64,000 nucleotides of DNA from Acidiferrobacteraceae bacterium (lineage in GTDB: Bacteria > Pseudomonadota > Gammaproteobacteria > Arenicellales > UBA868): contig PBJL01000011.1 in assembly GCA_002721105.1 (NCBI GenBank), positions 104,966-168,965 of the forward strand, written 5' to 3'. Below are positions 44,658-53,859 of this stretch, one piece after another. A program made the position numbers and the translations under genes. The notes below the pieces were generated by a model. It did not search any database. It worked only from the letters and a program-made list of their open reading frames with translations, and was not told the DNA's origin. The number at the start of each line of letters is the position of its first letter. Position 1 is the stretch's first letter.

Positions 44658-45740
44658 CTAGCGAACTTTTAGAGTGGCCAAACCTACTAACACTAAAATT
44701 AAACTTATGATCCAAAATCTCACAATAACTCGAGGCTCTGGCCAACCTTTCATCTCAAAATGATGATGAAGCGGAGCCATGCGAAAAATCCTACGGCCAA
44801 AGAACTTGAATGAAAGAACTTGGAGAACAACAGACATAGTCTCAATTACAAATAAACCACCCATCACTAAAAGAACTATTTCTTGACGAACGATCACAGC
44901 AACTATGCCTAGAGCCGCTCCTAACGCCAATGCTCCGATGTCTCCCATGAACACTTGAGCAGGATATGTGTTAAACCAAAGAAATCCGAGTCCAGCACCT
45001 GCTAAGGCAGAGCAAAAAACAAGTAATTCCCCTGCGCCACCAATATAAGGAATACCTAGATACTCTGAGAATATAGAATGCCCAGTTAGGTACGCAAATA
45101 CTCCTAACCCCCCGGCAACTAAAACGCTCGGCATAATCGCTAATCCATCTAACCCATCAGTCAAATTTACAGCGTTGCTGAATCCAACAACAACAAACCA
45201 AGTTAGTACAACAAAACCAAAACCAATATTCCATGCTACTTGTTTGAATAGCGGTACAATCAACTGTATCTCACTCGGCGTCTGAGCTGTGAAAAACAAC
45301 GCTAATCCAGCTGCCACACCTATTAAGGACTGCCATACAAATTTGTTTCGTGGAGCAACTCCTCGCGCACCATTTTTTGATAATTTTTTCCAATCATCAA
45401 ATAATCCAATCACACCAAATCCCAAACATGTTAACAATGCGATCCATACAAAACGATTTGTCAAATCTGCCCATAAAAGCGTGGTCAGGGCTATCGAGCC
45501 AAGAATTAACACACCGCCCATAGTTGGAGTCCCCAGTTTTCTCTGATGGCTAGGCGGCCCGTCTTGACGAATTACCTCACCAATTTCTAGAAGACCTAAC
45601 CTCGCAATCACTCGTGGTCCGAGAACGAAACAAAAGACCATAGCGGTGACTACACCGCAAATCGCACGAAACGTGAGATAGCGAAAAACATTAAATCCAC
45701 TAAAGTAGTTAGCTAATTCTTCGAAAATCAAATTTAGCAT
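44658..45740 (-). CDS. mraY: Phospho-N-acetylmuramoyl-pentapeptide-transferase MraY
   Basis: Makes lipid I by joining UDP-MurNAc-pentapeptide to undecaprenyl phosphate in the inner membrane. The 360-residue protein has ten helices. Key blocks are [32 protein letters not shown] with the double aspartate, [32 protein letters not shown] and the terminal [24 protein letters not shown]. All expected catalytic aspartates and the HHH motif are present. It lies between murF and murD with gaps of 4 and 19 bases. Confidence 0.97.
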   Translation of the reverse strand: MLNLIFEELANYFSGFNVFRYLTFRAICGVVTAMVFCFVLGPRVIARLGLLEIGEVIRQDGPPSHQRKLGTPTMGGVLILGSIALTTLLWADLTNRFVWIALLTCLGFGVIGLFDDWKKLSKNGARGVAPRNKFVWQSLIGVAAGLALFFTAQTPSEIQLIVPLFKQVAWNIGFGFVVLTWFVVVGFSNAVNLTDGLDGLAIMPSVLVAGGLGVFAYLTGHSIFSEYLGIPYIGGAGELLVFCSALAGAGLGFLWFNTYPAQVFMGDIGALALGAALGIVAVIVRQEIVLLVMGGLFVIETMSVVLQVLSFKFFGRRIFRMAPLHHHFEMKGWPEPRVIVRFWIISLILVLVGLATLKVR

Positions 45741-45744
45741 GGCT

Positions 45745-47097
45745 TCAATCTACTTCGGCCTCCAACTGAAGAAGTGTGTCTACCACACGCTCCATACGAG
45801 CACTTCGAGAACCTTTAACTAGGACATGCATATCAGGAGCTAACAAATGTAAAAGTTTTTCAGATAACTCCTCAAAACTTTTAAAATGAATGGCGCCGAC
45901 TCCAAATTCTTCTGCTGAAAAAGCTGCCAAGTTTCCAAGTGTGAATAACTGCTGAATTCCTTTTTCTCGAGCATAGCGACCAGCGGCTCGATGGAAGTTC
46001 TCTGATTCGCTACCCAATTCCGCCATATCACCAATGACTAAAATACGATGGCCGTCTTTACGGGCTAATACACGGATTGCACTTCGTAATGAAGCGGGAT
46101 TAGCGTTGTAGCTATCATCAATTAGGTTCGCATTATTCTTAGCCACTCGTGGTTGTAACCGTCCATTTATGGGCTGAACTTTCTGTAGTCCAGACTTTAT
46201 GCGATCATAGTCAATTCCAAGAGTCCAAGCGACAGTAGCAGCAGCTAGAGCATTTCTCGCATTATGTTTACCAAGAAGATTGAGTCGGACATCGAACCTA
46301 TCATCTGGAAGTTGGATTTCTAAATCTAATCCATTATCTATAAATTCGATTTTGCCTTGAACATCCGCCTGACTATCTAATCCAAAAGTCATAGTTTTAT
46401 ATCTTCGAGTACGCGCCAACCAATAGGAAGAAAATCGGTCATCAGCGTTTATCACAGCAACACCACTGGGCTCCATTCCTAAGAAAATTTCAGCTTTTGC
46501 GCGAGCAACGCCAGTTACATCACCCAACCCCTCCAAATGAGCTGAAGCAGCATTGGTTATGAGTGAAACAGTAGGTTTAGCAATTCTTGTTAGATAACTA
46601 ATCTCGCGAGCATGATTCATACCCATTTCAACTACACAAAATTTATGTATATTGCTCAAATTAAGCAACGTTAGTGGCAGACCGATATGGTTATTGAAAT
46701 TAGCTTTTGCTGAAAGTGTAGGTCCTTCACTTTGAAGAATACTAGCAATCATTTCGCGAACAGTGGTTTTACCATTACTTCCAGTAACAGCAACGATTGG
46801 CACCTCAAATTGTTCTCTCCAATAAGCCGCGAGTTGGCCCAATGACTTTGTTGTATCTGCCACAACTAATGTTGGAAGATCAATTTCAAGCTCACTATTT
46901 GCCATCACAGCAACAGCACCCGATCGTTTAGCGTCAAAAATGAAATCTTGGCCATTAAAACGATCGCCTTTCAAGGCGACGAAAAGTTCCCCGCCCTGCA
47001 ACTGCCTAGTATCAATTGCAACATTTTCAAAAACTGTATCTCCACCCAATACCCGGCCATCTACGGCAGTAGCAGCAGTCATCAAGTTCATCAGCAA
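45745..47097 (-). CDS. murF: UDP-MurNAc-tripeptide D-alanyl-D-alanine ligase
   Basis: Adds the D-Ala-D-Ala dipeptide to complete the peptidoglycan pentapeptide. The 450-residue Mur ligase has the N-terminal segment [26 protein letters not shown], the ATP loop [33 protein letters not shown] and the C-terminal [18 protein letters not shown] with VIGDMAELG. These are diagnostic for MurF. It overlaps murE by seven bases. Because ddl, which makes its dipeptide substrate, is not in this cluster, that gene must lie elsewhere. ATG 47097 is used; the methionine three codons later is possible. Confidence 0.97.
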   Translation of the reverse strand: MLMNLMTAATAVDGRVLGGDTVFENVAIDTRQLQGGELFVALKGDRFNGQDFIFDAKRSGAVAVMANSELEIDLPTLVVADTTKSLGQLAAYWREQFEVPIVAVTGSNGKTTVREMIASILQSEGPTLSAKANFNNHIGLPLTLLNLSNIHKFCVVEMGMNHAREISYLTRIAKPTVSLITNAASAHLEGLGDVTGVARAKAEIFLGMEPSGVAVINADDRFSSYWLARTRRYKTMTFGLDSQADVQGKIEFIDNGLDLEIQLPDDRFDVRLNLLGKHNARNALAAATVAWTLGIDYDRIKSGLQKVQPINGRLQPRVAKNNANLIDDSYNANPASLRSAIRVLARKDGHRILVIGDMAELGSESENFHRAAGRYAREKGIQQLFTLGNLAAFSAEEFGVGAIHFKSFEELSEKLLHLLAPDMHVLVKGSRSARMERVVDTLLQLEAEVD

Positions 47098-48569
47098 ATT
47101 GCCTCCAAGATTTTATTGACTACGAAACGATCTGAGAATGGTCGTGGACCGGTTTCTAACACTTGATCTACCTCATGACCCTTCCCAGCAATTAAAACTA
47201 AATCACCAACGTTGGCATTGCTTATGGCGTACTCAATAGCTTTCTCTCGATCAGGAATCTTTACCGCTTCATGATCTAGAATACCCGCTGCAATATGATC
47301 GAGAATCGTATGTGGATTCTCAGATCTAGGATTATCATTAGTCAGAACAATTCTATCGGCCAAACCATCAGCAACTGACCCCATCTCTAATCGTTTGCCT
47401 GTATCACGTTCGCCTCCACAACCAAAGACGCACCAAATATTATTACTTGTATGCTCGCGAAGAGAACTAAGTGCGCACTCTAAAGCGGCTGGTGTATGTG
47501 CGTAATCGAGAACAACATTTATTGGAAAATTTGGTTCGGTAATAAGCTCCATACGACCATTTATAGACCTTAGTTGAGGCATAACACGTTCTATTGACGC
47601 TAAAGATTTCCCCAGAGACAAAAGAATGACTACAACGGTCACTAGGTTAACTACATTTAGACGACCTAATACGGGAACCTCAAAATTAATGGGTCCGTCC
47701 GGAGTGACTATCTCTAAACGAATTCCTCTTTCTAATATTTCGGTGCTAGATGGATAAACATCCGCATGATTATCTAACCCAAAAGTCCATACTTTTCCTT
47801 TAATGCCAGCTTTTAAAAATTTGACACCATAAGGATCACTCACATTAATGATTACATTCTTTATCTGATAGTCATTGAAAAGCGAAAACTTAGCAGCCGC
47901 ATATTTTTCCATATCGCCATGATAATCAAGATGATCTCTGCTAAGATTGGTAAAAACGGCAATATCAAAATCGATACCTTTTACGCGAGCTTGATCTAAG
48001 GCATGAGACGATACTTCCATACAAACGGTATCCATACCGCCCTCCACCATGGCAGCTAACTCACCTTGCAGAACAATAGGATCTGGAGTGGTTAAACTAG
48101 AAGGTATTAAATCATCGTAACGTCCTATACCTAATGTCCCAATTAAGCCACAAACTCCACCAAGCAAGTTGAGTGCTTGAGCAGCAAAGTGGGCACATGT
48201 CGTTTTTCCATTAGTCCCTGTAACACCAATGACGCAGAGAAATTGAGAAGGGCTTCCGTAAAACCGATTAGCAATAAATCCGATATTTTCCCGCAAGTTT
48301 GATACTTGATAAAAGGGTACTTCACATTCTTGAATGGGATTACCTTGCTTTTCAATAAGTACTGCTCGTGCACCACGTGATACAGCTTGTCTGAGGTAGG
48401 ATCGACCATCCTGACTATGGCCAGGCATGCCCAAAAAAAGTTCGCCTCTCTTAACTGATCTACTATCTAAGCTCAATCCGGTAACACTTAGTTCTTCAGA
48501 GATTTCTGAATCAACGATGCCCTCAAGTAATGAGCTTAGTTTGTTAACTGAATGAAGATTGCTAGCCAT
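47091..48569 (-). CDS. murE: UDP-MurNAc-L-Ala-D-Glu--meso-diaminopimelate ligase
   Basis: Adds the third residue of the stem peptide. The 492-residue Mur ligase has the N-terminal SLDSRSVKRGELFLGMPGHSQDGRSY, the ATP loop GVTGTNGKTTCAHFAAQ, and EVSSHALDQARVKGIDFDIAVFTNLSRDHLDYHGDM. The C-terminal DNPRSENP motif specifies meso-diaminopimelate over lysine, so the wall is of the ordinary Gram-negative type. IAGKGHE closes the domain. The start overlaps the ftsI stop by one base and the end overlaps murF by seven. No anomaly was seen. Confidence 0.97.
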   Translation of the reverse strand: MASNLHSVNKLSSLLEGIVDSEISEELSVTGLSLDSRSVKRGELFLGMPGHSQDGRSYLRQAVSRGARAVLIEKQGNPIQECEVPFYQVSNLRENIGFIANRFYGSPSQFLCVIGVTGTNGKTTCAHFAAQALNLLGGVCGLIGTLGIGRYDDLIPSSLTTPDPIVLQGELAAMVEGGMDTVCMEVSSHALDQARVKGIDFDIAVFTNLSRDHLDYHGDMEKYAAAKFSLFNDYQIKNVIINVSDPYGVKFLKAGIKGKVWTFGLDNHADVYPSSTEILERGIRLEIVTPDGPINFEVPVLGRLNVVNLVTVVVILLSLGKSLASIERVMPQLRSINGRMELITEPNFPINVVLDYAHTPAALECALSSLREHTSNNIWCVFGCGGERDTGKRLEMGSVADGLADRIVLTNDNPRSENPHTILDHIAAGILDHEAVKIPDREKAIEYAISNANVGDLVLIAGKGHEVDQVLETGPRPFSDRFVVNKILEAIC

Positions 48570-50302
48570 TAAGCACCCATGTCAGAGTCGAGGTGACTAA
48601 ACACGATCTGATTAATATTTGACTCTCGATCTCCTGGCACACCACGAAGCCGTAGCACATCAGTCATGATCTTGGAAAATACAGGAGCAGCAACCTCACC
48701 TCCGTAATAACGATCCAAGCTAGGTTCATCTATCAGGACTACTAATACAAATCTAGGGTCAGATGCAGGAGCAAATCCCGCAAATAATGCTTGATAGCTA
48801 TCGGTTGCGTAACCACCTTCAGTGGATAGTTTGCGTACTGTACCTGTTTTCCCTGCTACTCGATATGCGGGAACACTAGCCAATTGTGCTGTGCCTTCAG
48901 GACTTACCACTTTCTCAAGCATCTTGTTGATATCTGCGACAACATCTTCAGGAATCACTCTATGACCGGGTGATTCTTCTTGCCGCTTACGAATGCTGAT
49001 GGGTAACATAACTCCGTCAGATGCAAGTATCGCATATGCTCGCGCCAGTTGTAGCGAAGTTACTGCAACCCCATAACCATATGCTAAACTTGCATGCTCG
49101 CTTGCGCGCCAGCGACTGCGATTAGGAAGCATTCCAGATTGCTCACCGGGTAATTCCACACCAGTTATCTGCCCGAAGCCAATATCAAAAAATGTTTTAT
49201 GTAGCTCATGGGGAGTCATCTCCATAGCAATTTTTGCTGTCCCAATGTTACTGGACTTTATTAGAACTCTAGACAGACTCAAGTCACCATAGTCTTTAAT
49301 GTCATGAATCGTCCAACCACCTATACGATAATATCCGGGACTGGTCTCCACCACGCTATCTGGTGTAAAAGAACCACTTGAAAGAGCTAAAGACATGGTA
49401 AACGGCTTTACGGTTGAACCTGGCTCAAACACATCAGTTATTGAGCGATTACGAAAATGACCATTCGATATATCACTACGATCATTGGGATTAAAATCAG
49501 GCAAGTTAACCATTGCTAAAACTTCGGAAGTTTTAGAATCTAATAATAAAGCAGAACCACCGATTGCATTGTTTATGTGAACTGCTTCAGCCAAATATCG
49601 GTGTGCTATAGCTTGTAATCTTAAATCAATGCTCAGTACTAGATCTCTACCATGGTATACAGGTTTTACGCTATCTACATCTTGAACAATCCTTCTTCTT
49701 GCATCACGAAGTACTCGTTTTCTGCCCTCCACACCAGACAGATGTTTATCAAAAGCCTTCTCTATACCCTCTTGACCCTGATCATCAATGTTTGTAAACC
49801 CTAGAATATGACCAGCACTTAATCCCGATGGATAATAACGACGATATTCTCTTTGGGTATAAACGCCCGGTAAATTGAGCGAAAGAACGTTATGGGTTGC
49901 CTCTGGTGACAAATGACGACGAAGATAAACGAATTTTCTGTCTGAGTATCTCTGAAGTAATTTTTCAATTTGTCCTGGCAAAACACCTAATGCTTCTGTC
50001 AATGCCTTTAGCTCTGACTCCGAAGGTTTCAAGATATTGGGATCAGCCCAAATTGAATCAACAGGAGTGCTAATAGCAAGCACCTCGCCTCTGCGATCAA
50101 GAATTCGCCCTCTGACAGGCTTAACAGCTATTGCTCCTAACTGCCGAGCACGACCCTCAGCTTGTAATCGTCCATTATCAAGAACTTGTAATTGTAGTGC
50201 ACGAACTAATAAAAGCATCATGCCTAACACTAACAAACCTAACACAGCCCAATGTCGAACTTGGATTTCTCCTAATATCTGACTAGGGCCAATTTTCCTC
50301 AT
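48569..50302 (-). CDS. ftsI: Septal peptidoglycan transpeptidase FtsI (PBP3)
   Basis: Class B penicillin-binding protein that cross-links septal peptidoglycan and works with FtsW. The 577-residue protein has one N-terminal helix (about residues 16-38), then the pedestal with VRGRILDRRGEVLA. The transpeptidase motifs are SXXK in FEPGSTVKPF near residue 300, SXN as SSN in IKSSNIGTAK, and KTG in VAGKTGTVRK. All catalytic elements are therefore intact. It overlaps ftsL by four bases and murE by one. Length is close to that of E. coli FtsI (588). Confidence 0.97.
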   Translation of the reverse strand: MRKIGPSQILGEIQVRHWAVLGLLVLGMMLLLVRALQLQVLDNGRLQAEGRARQLGAIAVKPVRGRILDRRGEVLAISTPVDSIWADPNILKPSESELKALTEALGVLPGQIEKLLQRYSDRKFVYLRRHLSPEATHNVLSLNLPGVYTQREYRRYYPSGLSAGHILGFTNIDDQGQEGIEKAFDKHLSGVEGRKRVLRDARRRIVQDVDSVKPVYHGRDLVLSIDLRLQAIAHRYLAEAVHINNAIGGSALLLDSKTSEVLAMVNLPDFNPNDRSDISNGHFRNRSITDVFEPGSTVKPFTMSLALSSGSFTPDSVVETSPGYYRIGGWTIHDIKDYGDLSLSRVLIKSSNIGTAKIAMEMTPHELHKTFFDIGFGQITGVELPGEQSGMLPNRSRWRASEHASLAYGYGVAVTSLQLARAYAILASDGVMLPISIRKRQEESPGHRVIPEDVVADINKMLEKVVSPEGTAQLASVPAYRVAGKTGTVRKLSTEGGYATDSYQALFAGFAPASDPRFVLVVLIDEPSLDRYYGGEVAAPVFSKIMTDVLRLRGVPGDRESNINQIVFSHLDSDMGA

Positions 50303-50571
50303 AGCCGCGGTCCTAGGCGCAAAACTATTGTTTCTGTGGGATTTGGAGCAATCATATCTAACCTTTGGCGTGCTTCATTTTCAATTAAATCGTGCAAAGA
50401 CCACGTTGCATTCTCAAGCTGCAAACGTCCCCACTCCTCGCTTAATCTGTCACGTTCTAAAGTGACTGCCTGTAAGATCAAAAAGCTTTGCCGATTGGCG
50501 GAGCGAACGAATACAACAGCCATAGCTGAAATAAAAACTATGAAAAAAATTGGGATCAAAGTTTTGTTCAT
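50299..50571 (-). CDS. ftsL: Cell division protein FtsL
   Basis: Small bitopic divisome protein of 90 residues that, with FtsB and FtsQ, activates FtsWI. It has a very short cytoplasmic tail, one helix (about residues 5-24) and a coiled-coil periplasmic part with RDRLSEEWGRLQLENATW. The C-terminal region carries IENEARQRLDMIAPNPTETIVL, close to the usual E.xAr.kLgM..p pattern. It overlaps both rsmH and ftsI by four bases, so translation is coupled. Identity rests on position as much as sequence, because FtsL is poorly conserved. Confidence 0.92.
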   Translation of the reverse strand: MNKTLIPIFFIVFISAMAVVFVRSANRQSFLILQAVTLERDRLSEEWGRLQLENATWSLHDLIENEARQRLDMIAPNPTETIVLRLGPRL

Positions 50572-51527
50572 GTCACTGACTCAAGCTTTTCGGCAGAACG
50601 AAGAATCGCACTTCGAGAGCGGGGATTAGATTCGATTTCCAGGGGGGTAGGCCTAATAGGCTTTCCAAGCAATCTAAGAGTTGGGTGGATGTGATCATCG
50701 GTGATTGGTAAATCTGGTGGATAGAAATCCCCACTAGCACCTTTACGCATGAATAACTTTACACACCGATCTTCTAGGGAATGAAAACTAATAACTACTA
50801 ATCGTCCACCAATCGCTAAGGCATCGATCGCTTGGGGCAGTACGGTTCTAAGCTCCTCAAGTTCACCATTTATATGCATTCGTATTGCCTGAAAGGATCG
50901 TGTGGCGGGGTGCTTACCATATTCACGCGTAGGTACAGAATCTGCCACTAGTTTTGAAAGTACTTCCGTTGTGCGAATTGGTTTAATCTTTCGAAACTTT
51001 ATGACGTTTCGCGCGATACGACCTGCAAACCGTTCTTCACCAAATTCACGCAAGACACGCCGCAGTTCTTGCTCCTCAACACGATTCAACCAATCAGCCG
51101 CTGTTTCTCCAACACTAGGATCCATACGCATATCTAGAGGCCCATTTCTCATGAAACTGAAACCTCGATCAGCCTCATCTAACTGCATGGATGACACTCC
51201 AAGATCAATTACGATGCCGATTACACATCGATTTAGATTATGTTCGTCAACAATCATAGAAAGATTCGAAAAGGATCGCTGAACAAAGGTAAGACGTTCT
51301 TCGTTCGGAAACAATTTATTCACGGCCTGATATGAATTAGGATCCCGATCGATGGCGAGAACCCGGCCATTAGGGTTCAATTGATCTAATATCGCTTTGG
51401 TGTGGCCTCCGGCGCCAAAAGTCGCATCAACATAGGTGCCATCATCCTGAACATTTAATGCGTGCAGGACTTCCCCAACCATAACTGGCGAATGCTTTTG
51501 ATCTGGCACATGCACTTCCTTGATCAC
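50568..51527 (-). CDS. rsmH: 16S rRNA (cytosine(1402)-N(4))-methyltransferase RsmH
   Basis: Methylates C1402 of 16S rRNA with S-adenosylmethionine. The 319-residue protein has HSPVMVGEVLHAL, the SAM-binding region YVDATFGAGGHTKAIL and IDLGVSSMQLDEADRGFSFMRNGPLDMRMD. GRLVVISFHSLEDRCVKLFM follows and NPRSRSAILRSAEKL ends the protein. All are signatures of RsmH (MraW). It overlaps mraZ by four bases upstream and ftsL by four downstream. Its partner for the same nucleotide, rsmI, lies at 52899, on the other side of rnpB. Confidence 0.97.
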   Translation of the reverse strand: MIKEVHVPDQKHSPVMVGEVLHALNVQDDGTYVDATFGAGGHTKAILDQLNPNGRVLAIDRDPNSYQAVNKLFPNEERLTFVQRSFSNLSMIVDEHNLNRCVIGIVIDLGVSSMQLDEADRGFSFMRNGPLDMRMDPSVGETAADWLNRVEEQELRRVLREFGEERFAGRIARNVIKFRKIKPIRTTEVLSKLVADSVPTREYGKHPATRSFQAIRMHINGELEELRTVLPQAIDALAIGGRLVVISFHSLEDRCVKLFMRKGASGDFYPPDLPITDDHIHPTLRLLGKPIRPTPLEIESNPRSRSAILRSAEKLESVT

Positions 51528-51985
51528 AAAGAAATGGATTCAAGTTCGATTGGTAATTGCCGTTCAGCAGGCTCCGTTTGTTGCAACCACTCCTCACAAC
51601 GCTGATTCCAAAGAGATTCATTCCAGATTTCAAACTTATTTCTCTGACCAATTAACACAACGCGTTTCTCAAGACCCGCAAATTCGCGAAGGAGGGGAGA
51701 AACACGTATTCGTCCGACGCTATCAATATCACAATCTGTCGCATACCCAATTAAAAATCGTTTCAACTGCTGTGCAGTGGCGTCAAAACTAGGTAATTCG
51801 GCAACTTGCCTTTCAACAATATCCCACTCATTTAAGGGATACAGCCACAAGCAACGCTCTTTAGTATGATTCACCGTTAAAACTAATCGGCCCTCGCACT
51901 GTTCACGCAAAATTTCCCGGAATCTTGATGGTATTCCTATGCGCCCCTTGGCATCTAAGTTAACTGAGCTCGCTCCACGAAACAT
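51524..51985 (-). CDS. mraZ: Transcriptional regulator MraZ
   Basis: DNA-binding repressor at the head of the dcw cluster, in the SpoVT-AbrB fold. The 153-residue protein has two MraZ repeats: NLDAKGRIGIPSRFRE in the first and DSVGRIRVSPLLREFAGL in the second, each with the conserved D.kGRi.iP pattern. MFRGASSVNLDAKGR is the canonical start. In E. coli MraZ binds TGGGN repeats ahead of its own gene, and three such repeats at ten-base spacing are found at 52218-52242. An unusual leader of about 260 bases, with a terminator, separates the predicted promoter from the ATG. Confidence 0.96.
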   Translation of the reverse strand: MFRGASSVNLDAKGRIGIPSRFREILREQCEGRLVLTVNHTKERCLWLYPLNEWDIVERQVAELPSFDATAQQLKRFLIGYATDCDIDSVGRIRVSPLLREFAGLEKRVVLIGQRNKFEIWNESLWNQRCEEWLQQTEPAERQLPIELESISL

Positions 51986-52057
51986 AGCATTTCAGAATAA
52001 ATTAATTCCGCCTCATCAACTATGGGGTATGCGGCAAAAGCAGCCACTTAAAATGTG

Positions 52058-52089
52058 AAAAAAACGCCCGACCCTCAATAGGGTCGGGC
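52058..52089 (-). terminator. Strong intrinsic terminator in the mraZ leader
   Basis: A perfect ten-base GC-rich stem (GCCCGACCCT at 52066-52075 and its complement at 52080-52089) with a four-base loop is followed on the minus strand by one G and then seven T residues. This is a textbook Rho-independent terminator. It points toward mraZ and ends about 70 bases before the mraZ ATG. It would stop transcripts from rnpB or from the predicted mra promoter unless read through or anti-terminated. Confidence 0.9.
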
Positions 52090-52245
52090 AATCACCAAAG
52101 GAGGATGGAGGTGGATTAGCCGCCACCCGCGGCATAATTTTTGAGGTATTCGAAAATTTAAATTCGAACAACCGGTAATTGTTTAATGCTTTAACACACA
52201 TGATAGCAATCTATTTTTTCCATAATTAACCACTAATTCCCACTA
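52060..52245 (-). ncRNA. Predicted leader-derived small RNA upstream of mraZ (UpsM-like layout)
   Basis: A transcript from the predicted promoter at 52252-52282 would start near 52245 and end at the intrinsic terminator near 52060, about 185 nucleotides. Visible elements in order are the three MraZ-type repeats, a hairpin with TTCGAA arms (52149-52154 with 52063-52068 replaced here by 52163-52168), a GCCGC/GCGGC hairpin at 52119-52133, an unpaired-looking CCACCTCCATCCTCC stretch, and the terminator. In Rhodobacter sphaeroides the sRNA UpsM comes from such a long mraZ leader. No sequence similarity to UpsM is claimed, only layout. A 61-codon frame crosses the region but runs through the terminator stem. 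Confidence 0.5.
52218..52242 (-). promoter_or_regulatory. Candidate MraZ-binding direct repeats
   Basis: On the minus strand TGGGA (52238-52242), TGGTT (52228-52232) and TGGAA (52218-52222) are spaced exactly ten bases apart, each preceded by a five-base spacer. E. coli MraZ recognises TGGGN repeats separated by five bases. Only the first repeat is a full match; the others keep TGG. The repeats lie just downstream of the predicted start site, suited to autorepression of the dcw operon. Confidence 0.6.
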
Positions 52246-52251
52246 AACGAC

Positions 52252-52282
52252 ACTATATTCATCAGAAACATCTAATGTCAAC
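52252..52282 (-). promoter_or_regulatory. Predicted sigma-70 promoter for the dcw cluster
   Basis: On the minus strand a perfect -35 box TTGACA (52277-52282) is followed after 19 bases by TATAGT (52252-52257), five of six bases of the -10 consensus. The spacing is two bases longer than ideal. The MraZ-type repeats begin about ten bases downstream, as expected of the mra promoter. There is no other gene between here and rnpB. Confidence 0.55.
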
Positions 52283-52458
52283 CCCGAAATCTATTAAAAA
52301 CTATAGTTTTTTTGACTCGATGGGCCGTTTCCGACTTTTAAGAAACTAAATCGTTAAGATAAACCACTTTTTTTTAGCAACAATTGGGCAAAAAATGTTG
52401 GAAAATAGAGGAAACATTGACCTCAGAGCTAATAATTTAGAACCAACCAAAATTATTG

Positions 52459-52851
52459 TGGGAGCCGGCCTGTAAGCCGGGTTCTGTCTAGAGCGATCAT
52501 TCGTCTTGGGTACACGTCACCGTGCACCTCGAGCAACCTACCCGAATCCGGTGCGGGCAACACCTTTGGATTCCTATTTGGTCTTGCTCCGAGTGGGGTT
52601 TGCCTTGCCATTAGCGTTACCGCTAATGCGGTGTGCTCTTACCACACCTTTTCACCCTTACCAATACGATAATCAACAAATATTACCGAACGGCGGTATA
52701 TTTTCTGTGGCACTTTCCGTCGGCTCGCGCCGCCCAGACGTTATCTGGCACCCTGCCCTATGGAGCCCGGACTTTCCTCAATCCCGCATAGTGGCGCCGA
52801 TAAAATCGAGGGCCACAAAATCGGGATCGCGATCACCCGGCCGACTCCCTG
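52459..52851 (-). ncRNA. rnpB: RNase P RNA
   Basis: Catalytic RNA of RNase P, which matures tRNA 5' ends; bacterial type A, about 390 nucleotides. Read on the minus strand it has GAGGAAAGTCCGGGCTCC, GGGCAGGGTGCCAGATAACG, ACAGAAAATATACCGCC, GGTAAGGGTGAAAAGGTG and, near the 3' end, GACAGAACCCGGCTTA. All are conserved core elements. The outer helix P1 can be drawn between GGGAGTCGGCC at 52839-52849 and GGCCGGCTCCC at 52460-52470 with one G-U pair, which fixes the ends to within a few bases. It lies between rsmI and mraZ, its position in Pseudomonas as I recall it. Confidence 0.95.
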
Positions 52852-52898
52852 AACTCAAACATAATTCCTTACGTGTAGAATGGCAAGATATCAAATTA

Positions 52899-53786
52899 TT
52901 AAACCCCATTTTCTGTGATTTTGAGATGATTCAGAAACAAGCGATAAAAATCATTTTTTCGTCCATCAGTAATCTTAGCAGCTACTGCGCTAGCCTCCCG
53001 ATGTGGCAAATACTCCGTCAATACGCTCATTAACTTCAATGGATCGACTAAAAACTGGGTTTGAGTTTTCCTGTTACCCTCCACAATAATTACTATCTCG
53101 CCACGCTCTAAATTCTTATCGAGTTTAATGCTGTGCTCAATTTCCAATAATGGGCCAATTATAACGCCCTCAAACCGTTTGCTAATTTCGCGAACAACAG
53201 AAGCCTGCCTCAATTCTCCCAGACTCTGCCGCATATCACCGATAGTCCCTAGAATACGGTGAGGGGCCTCAAAAAAAATAAGCGTTCTCTCGTCACGAGC
53301 TAAGCTTCGAAGTCGTGATTGACGAGCTACCGAACGAACCGGCAAAAATCCTTCAAAAATGAAACGATCAGTTGGTAACCCACATATCGACAACGCTGCT
53401 GTTATAGCGCTAGCCCCAGGGACTGCTTTGACTGTAAGACCTGCATCATGCGCAGCCCGCACCAACCGATATCCTGGATCATTTATCAGAGGGGTTCCAG
53501 CATCACTAACTAAGGCAATTGACTCACCATTGGATAATCGGGCCAACAAATATGGGCAACGACTCGCTTCATTATTGTCATGAAAGGAAACTGTTTTTGT
53601 GCGTATTCCAAAATAATCAAGAAGTAAGCCTGTATGCCGAGTATCTTCTGCGGCAATCAGATCTACCTTACTCAACACATCACGAGCTCGTCTACTCATG
53701 TCGTCACGATTGCCAATCGGTGTTGCAACGACATATAGTGTCGCTGGGTATATTGCTTGTTCAATTTTTTGTTTCAATGTGTTCAT
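52899..53786 (-). CDS. rsmI: 16S rRNA (cytidine(1402)-2'-O)-methyltransferase RsmI
   Basis: Tetrapyrrole-methylase-fold enzyme that methylates the ribose of C1402 of 16S rRNA, the same nucleotide modified by RsmH. The 295-residue protein has YVVATPIGNRDDMSRRARDVL, LIAAEDTRHTGLLLDYFGI, VSDAGTPLINDPGYRLVRAA, VPGASAITAALSICGLPTDRFIFEGFLP and FFEAPHRI, all diagnostic. The ATG at 53786 is chosen because the longer upstream frame adds 18 residues with no family counterpart. It is divergent from lpoA, and rnpB follows 47 bases downstream. Confidence 0.96.
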   Translation of the reverse strand: MNTLKQKIEQAIYPATLYVVATPIGNRDDMSRRARDVLSKVDLIAAEDTRHTGLLLDYFGIRTKTVSFHDNNEASRCPYLLARLSNGESIALVSDAGTPLINDPGYRLVRAAHDAGLTVKAVPGASAITAALSICGLPTDRFIFEGFLPVRSVARQSRLRSLARDERTLIFFEAPHRILGTIGDMRQSLGELRQASVVREISKRFEGVIIGPLLEIEHSIKLDKNLERGEIVIIVEGNRKTQTQFLVDPLKLMSVLTEYLPHREASAVAAKITDGRKNDFYRLFLNHLKITENGV

Positions 53787-53859
53787 AGAAAATTTATAAA
53801 AAATCCTAATAGCAACTAATCGATCACCAGGTTCTACCATCCAGTATACTGGAACAATA

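Noticed and set aside
52016..52201. Minus-strand open frame of 61 codons in the mraZ leader
   Set aside because: It reads straight through a perfect intrinsic terminator stem, has no ribosome binding site and is rich in low-information residues. A leader RNA explains the region better.
52506..53033. Plus-strand open frame of 175 codons
   Set aside because: It lies mostly antisense to rnpB and runs into rsmI on the other strand. Conservation there is explained by RNase P RNA, and the protein has no recognisable features.
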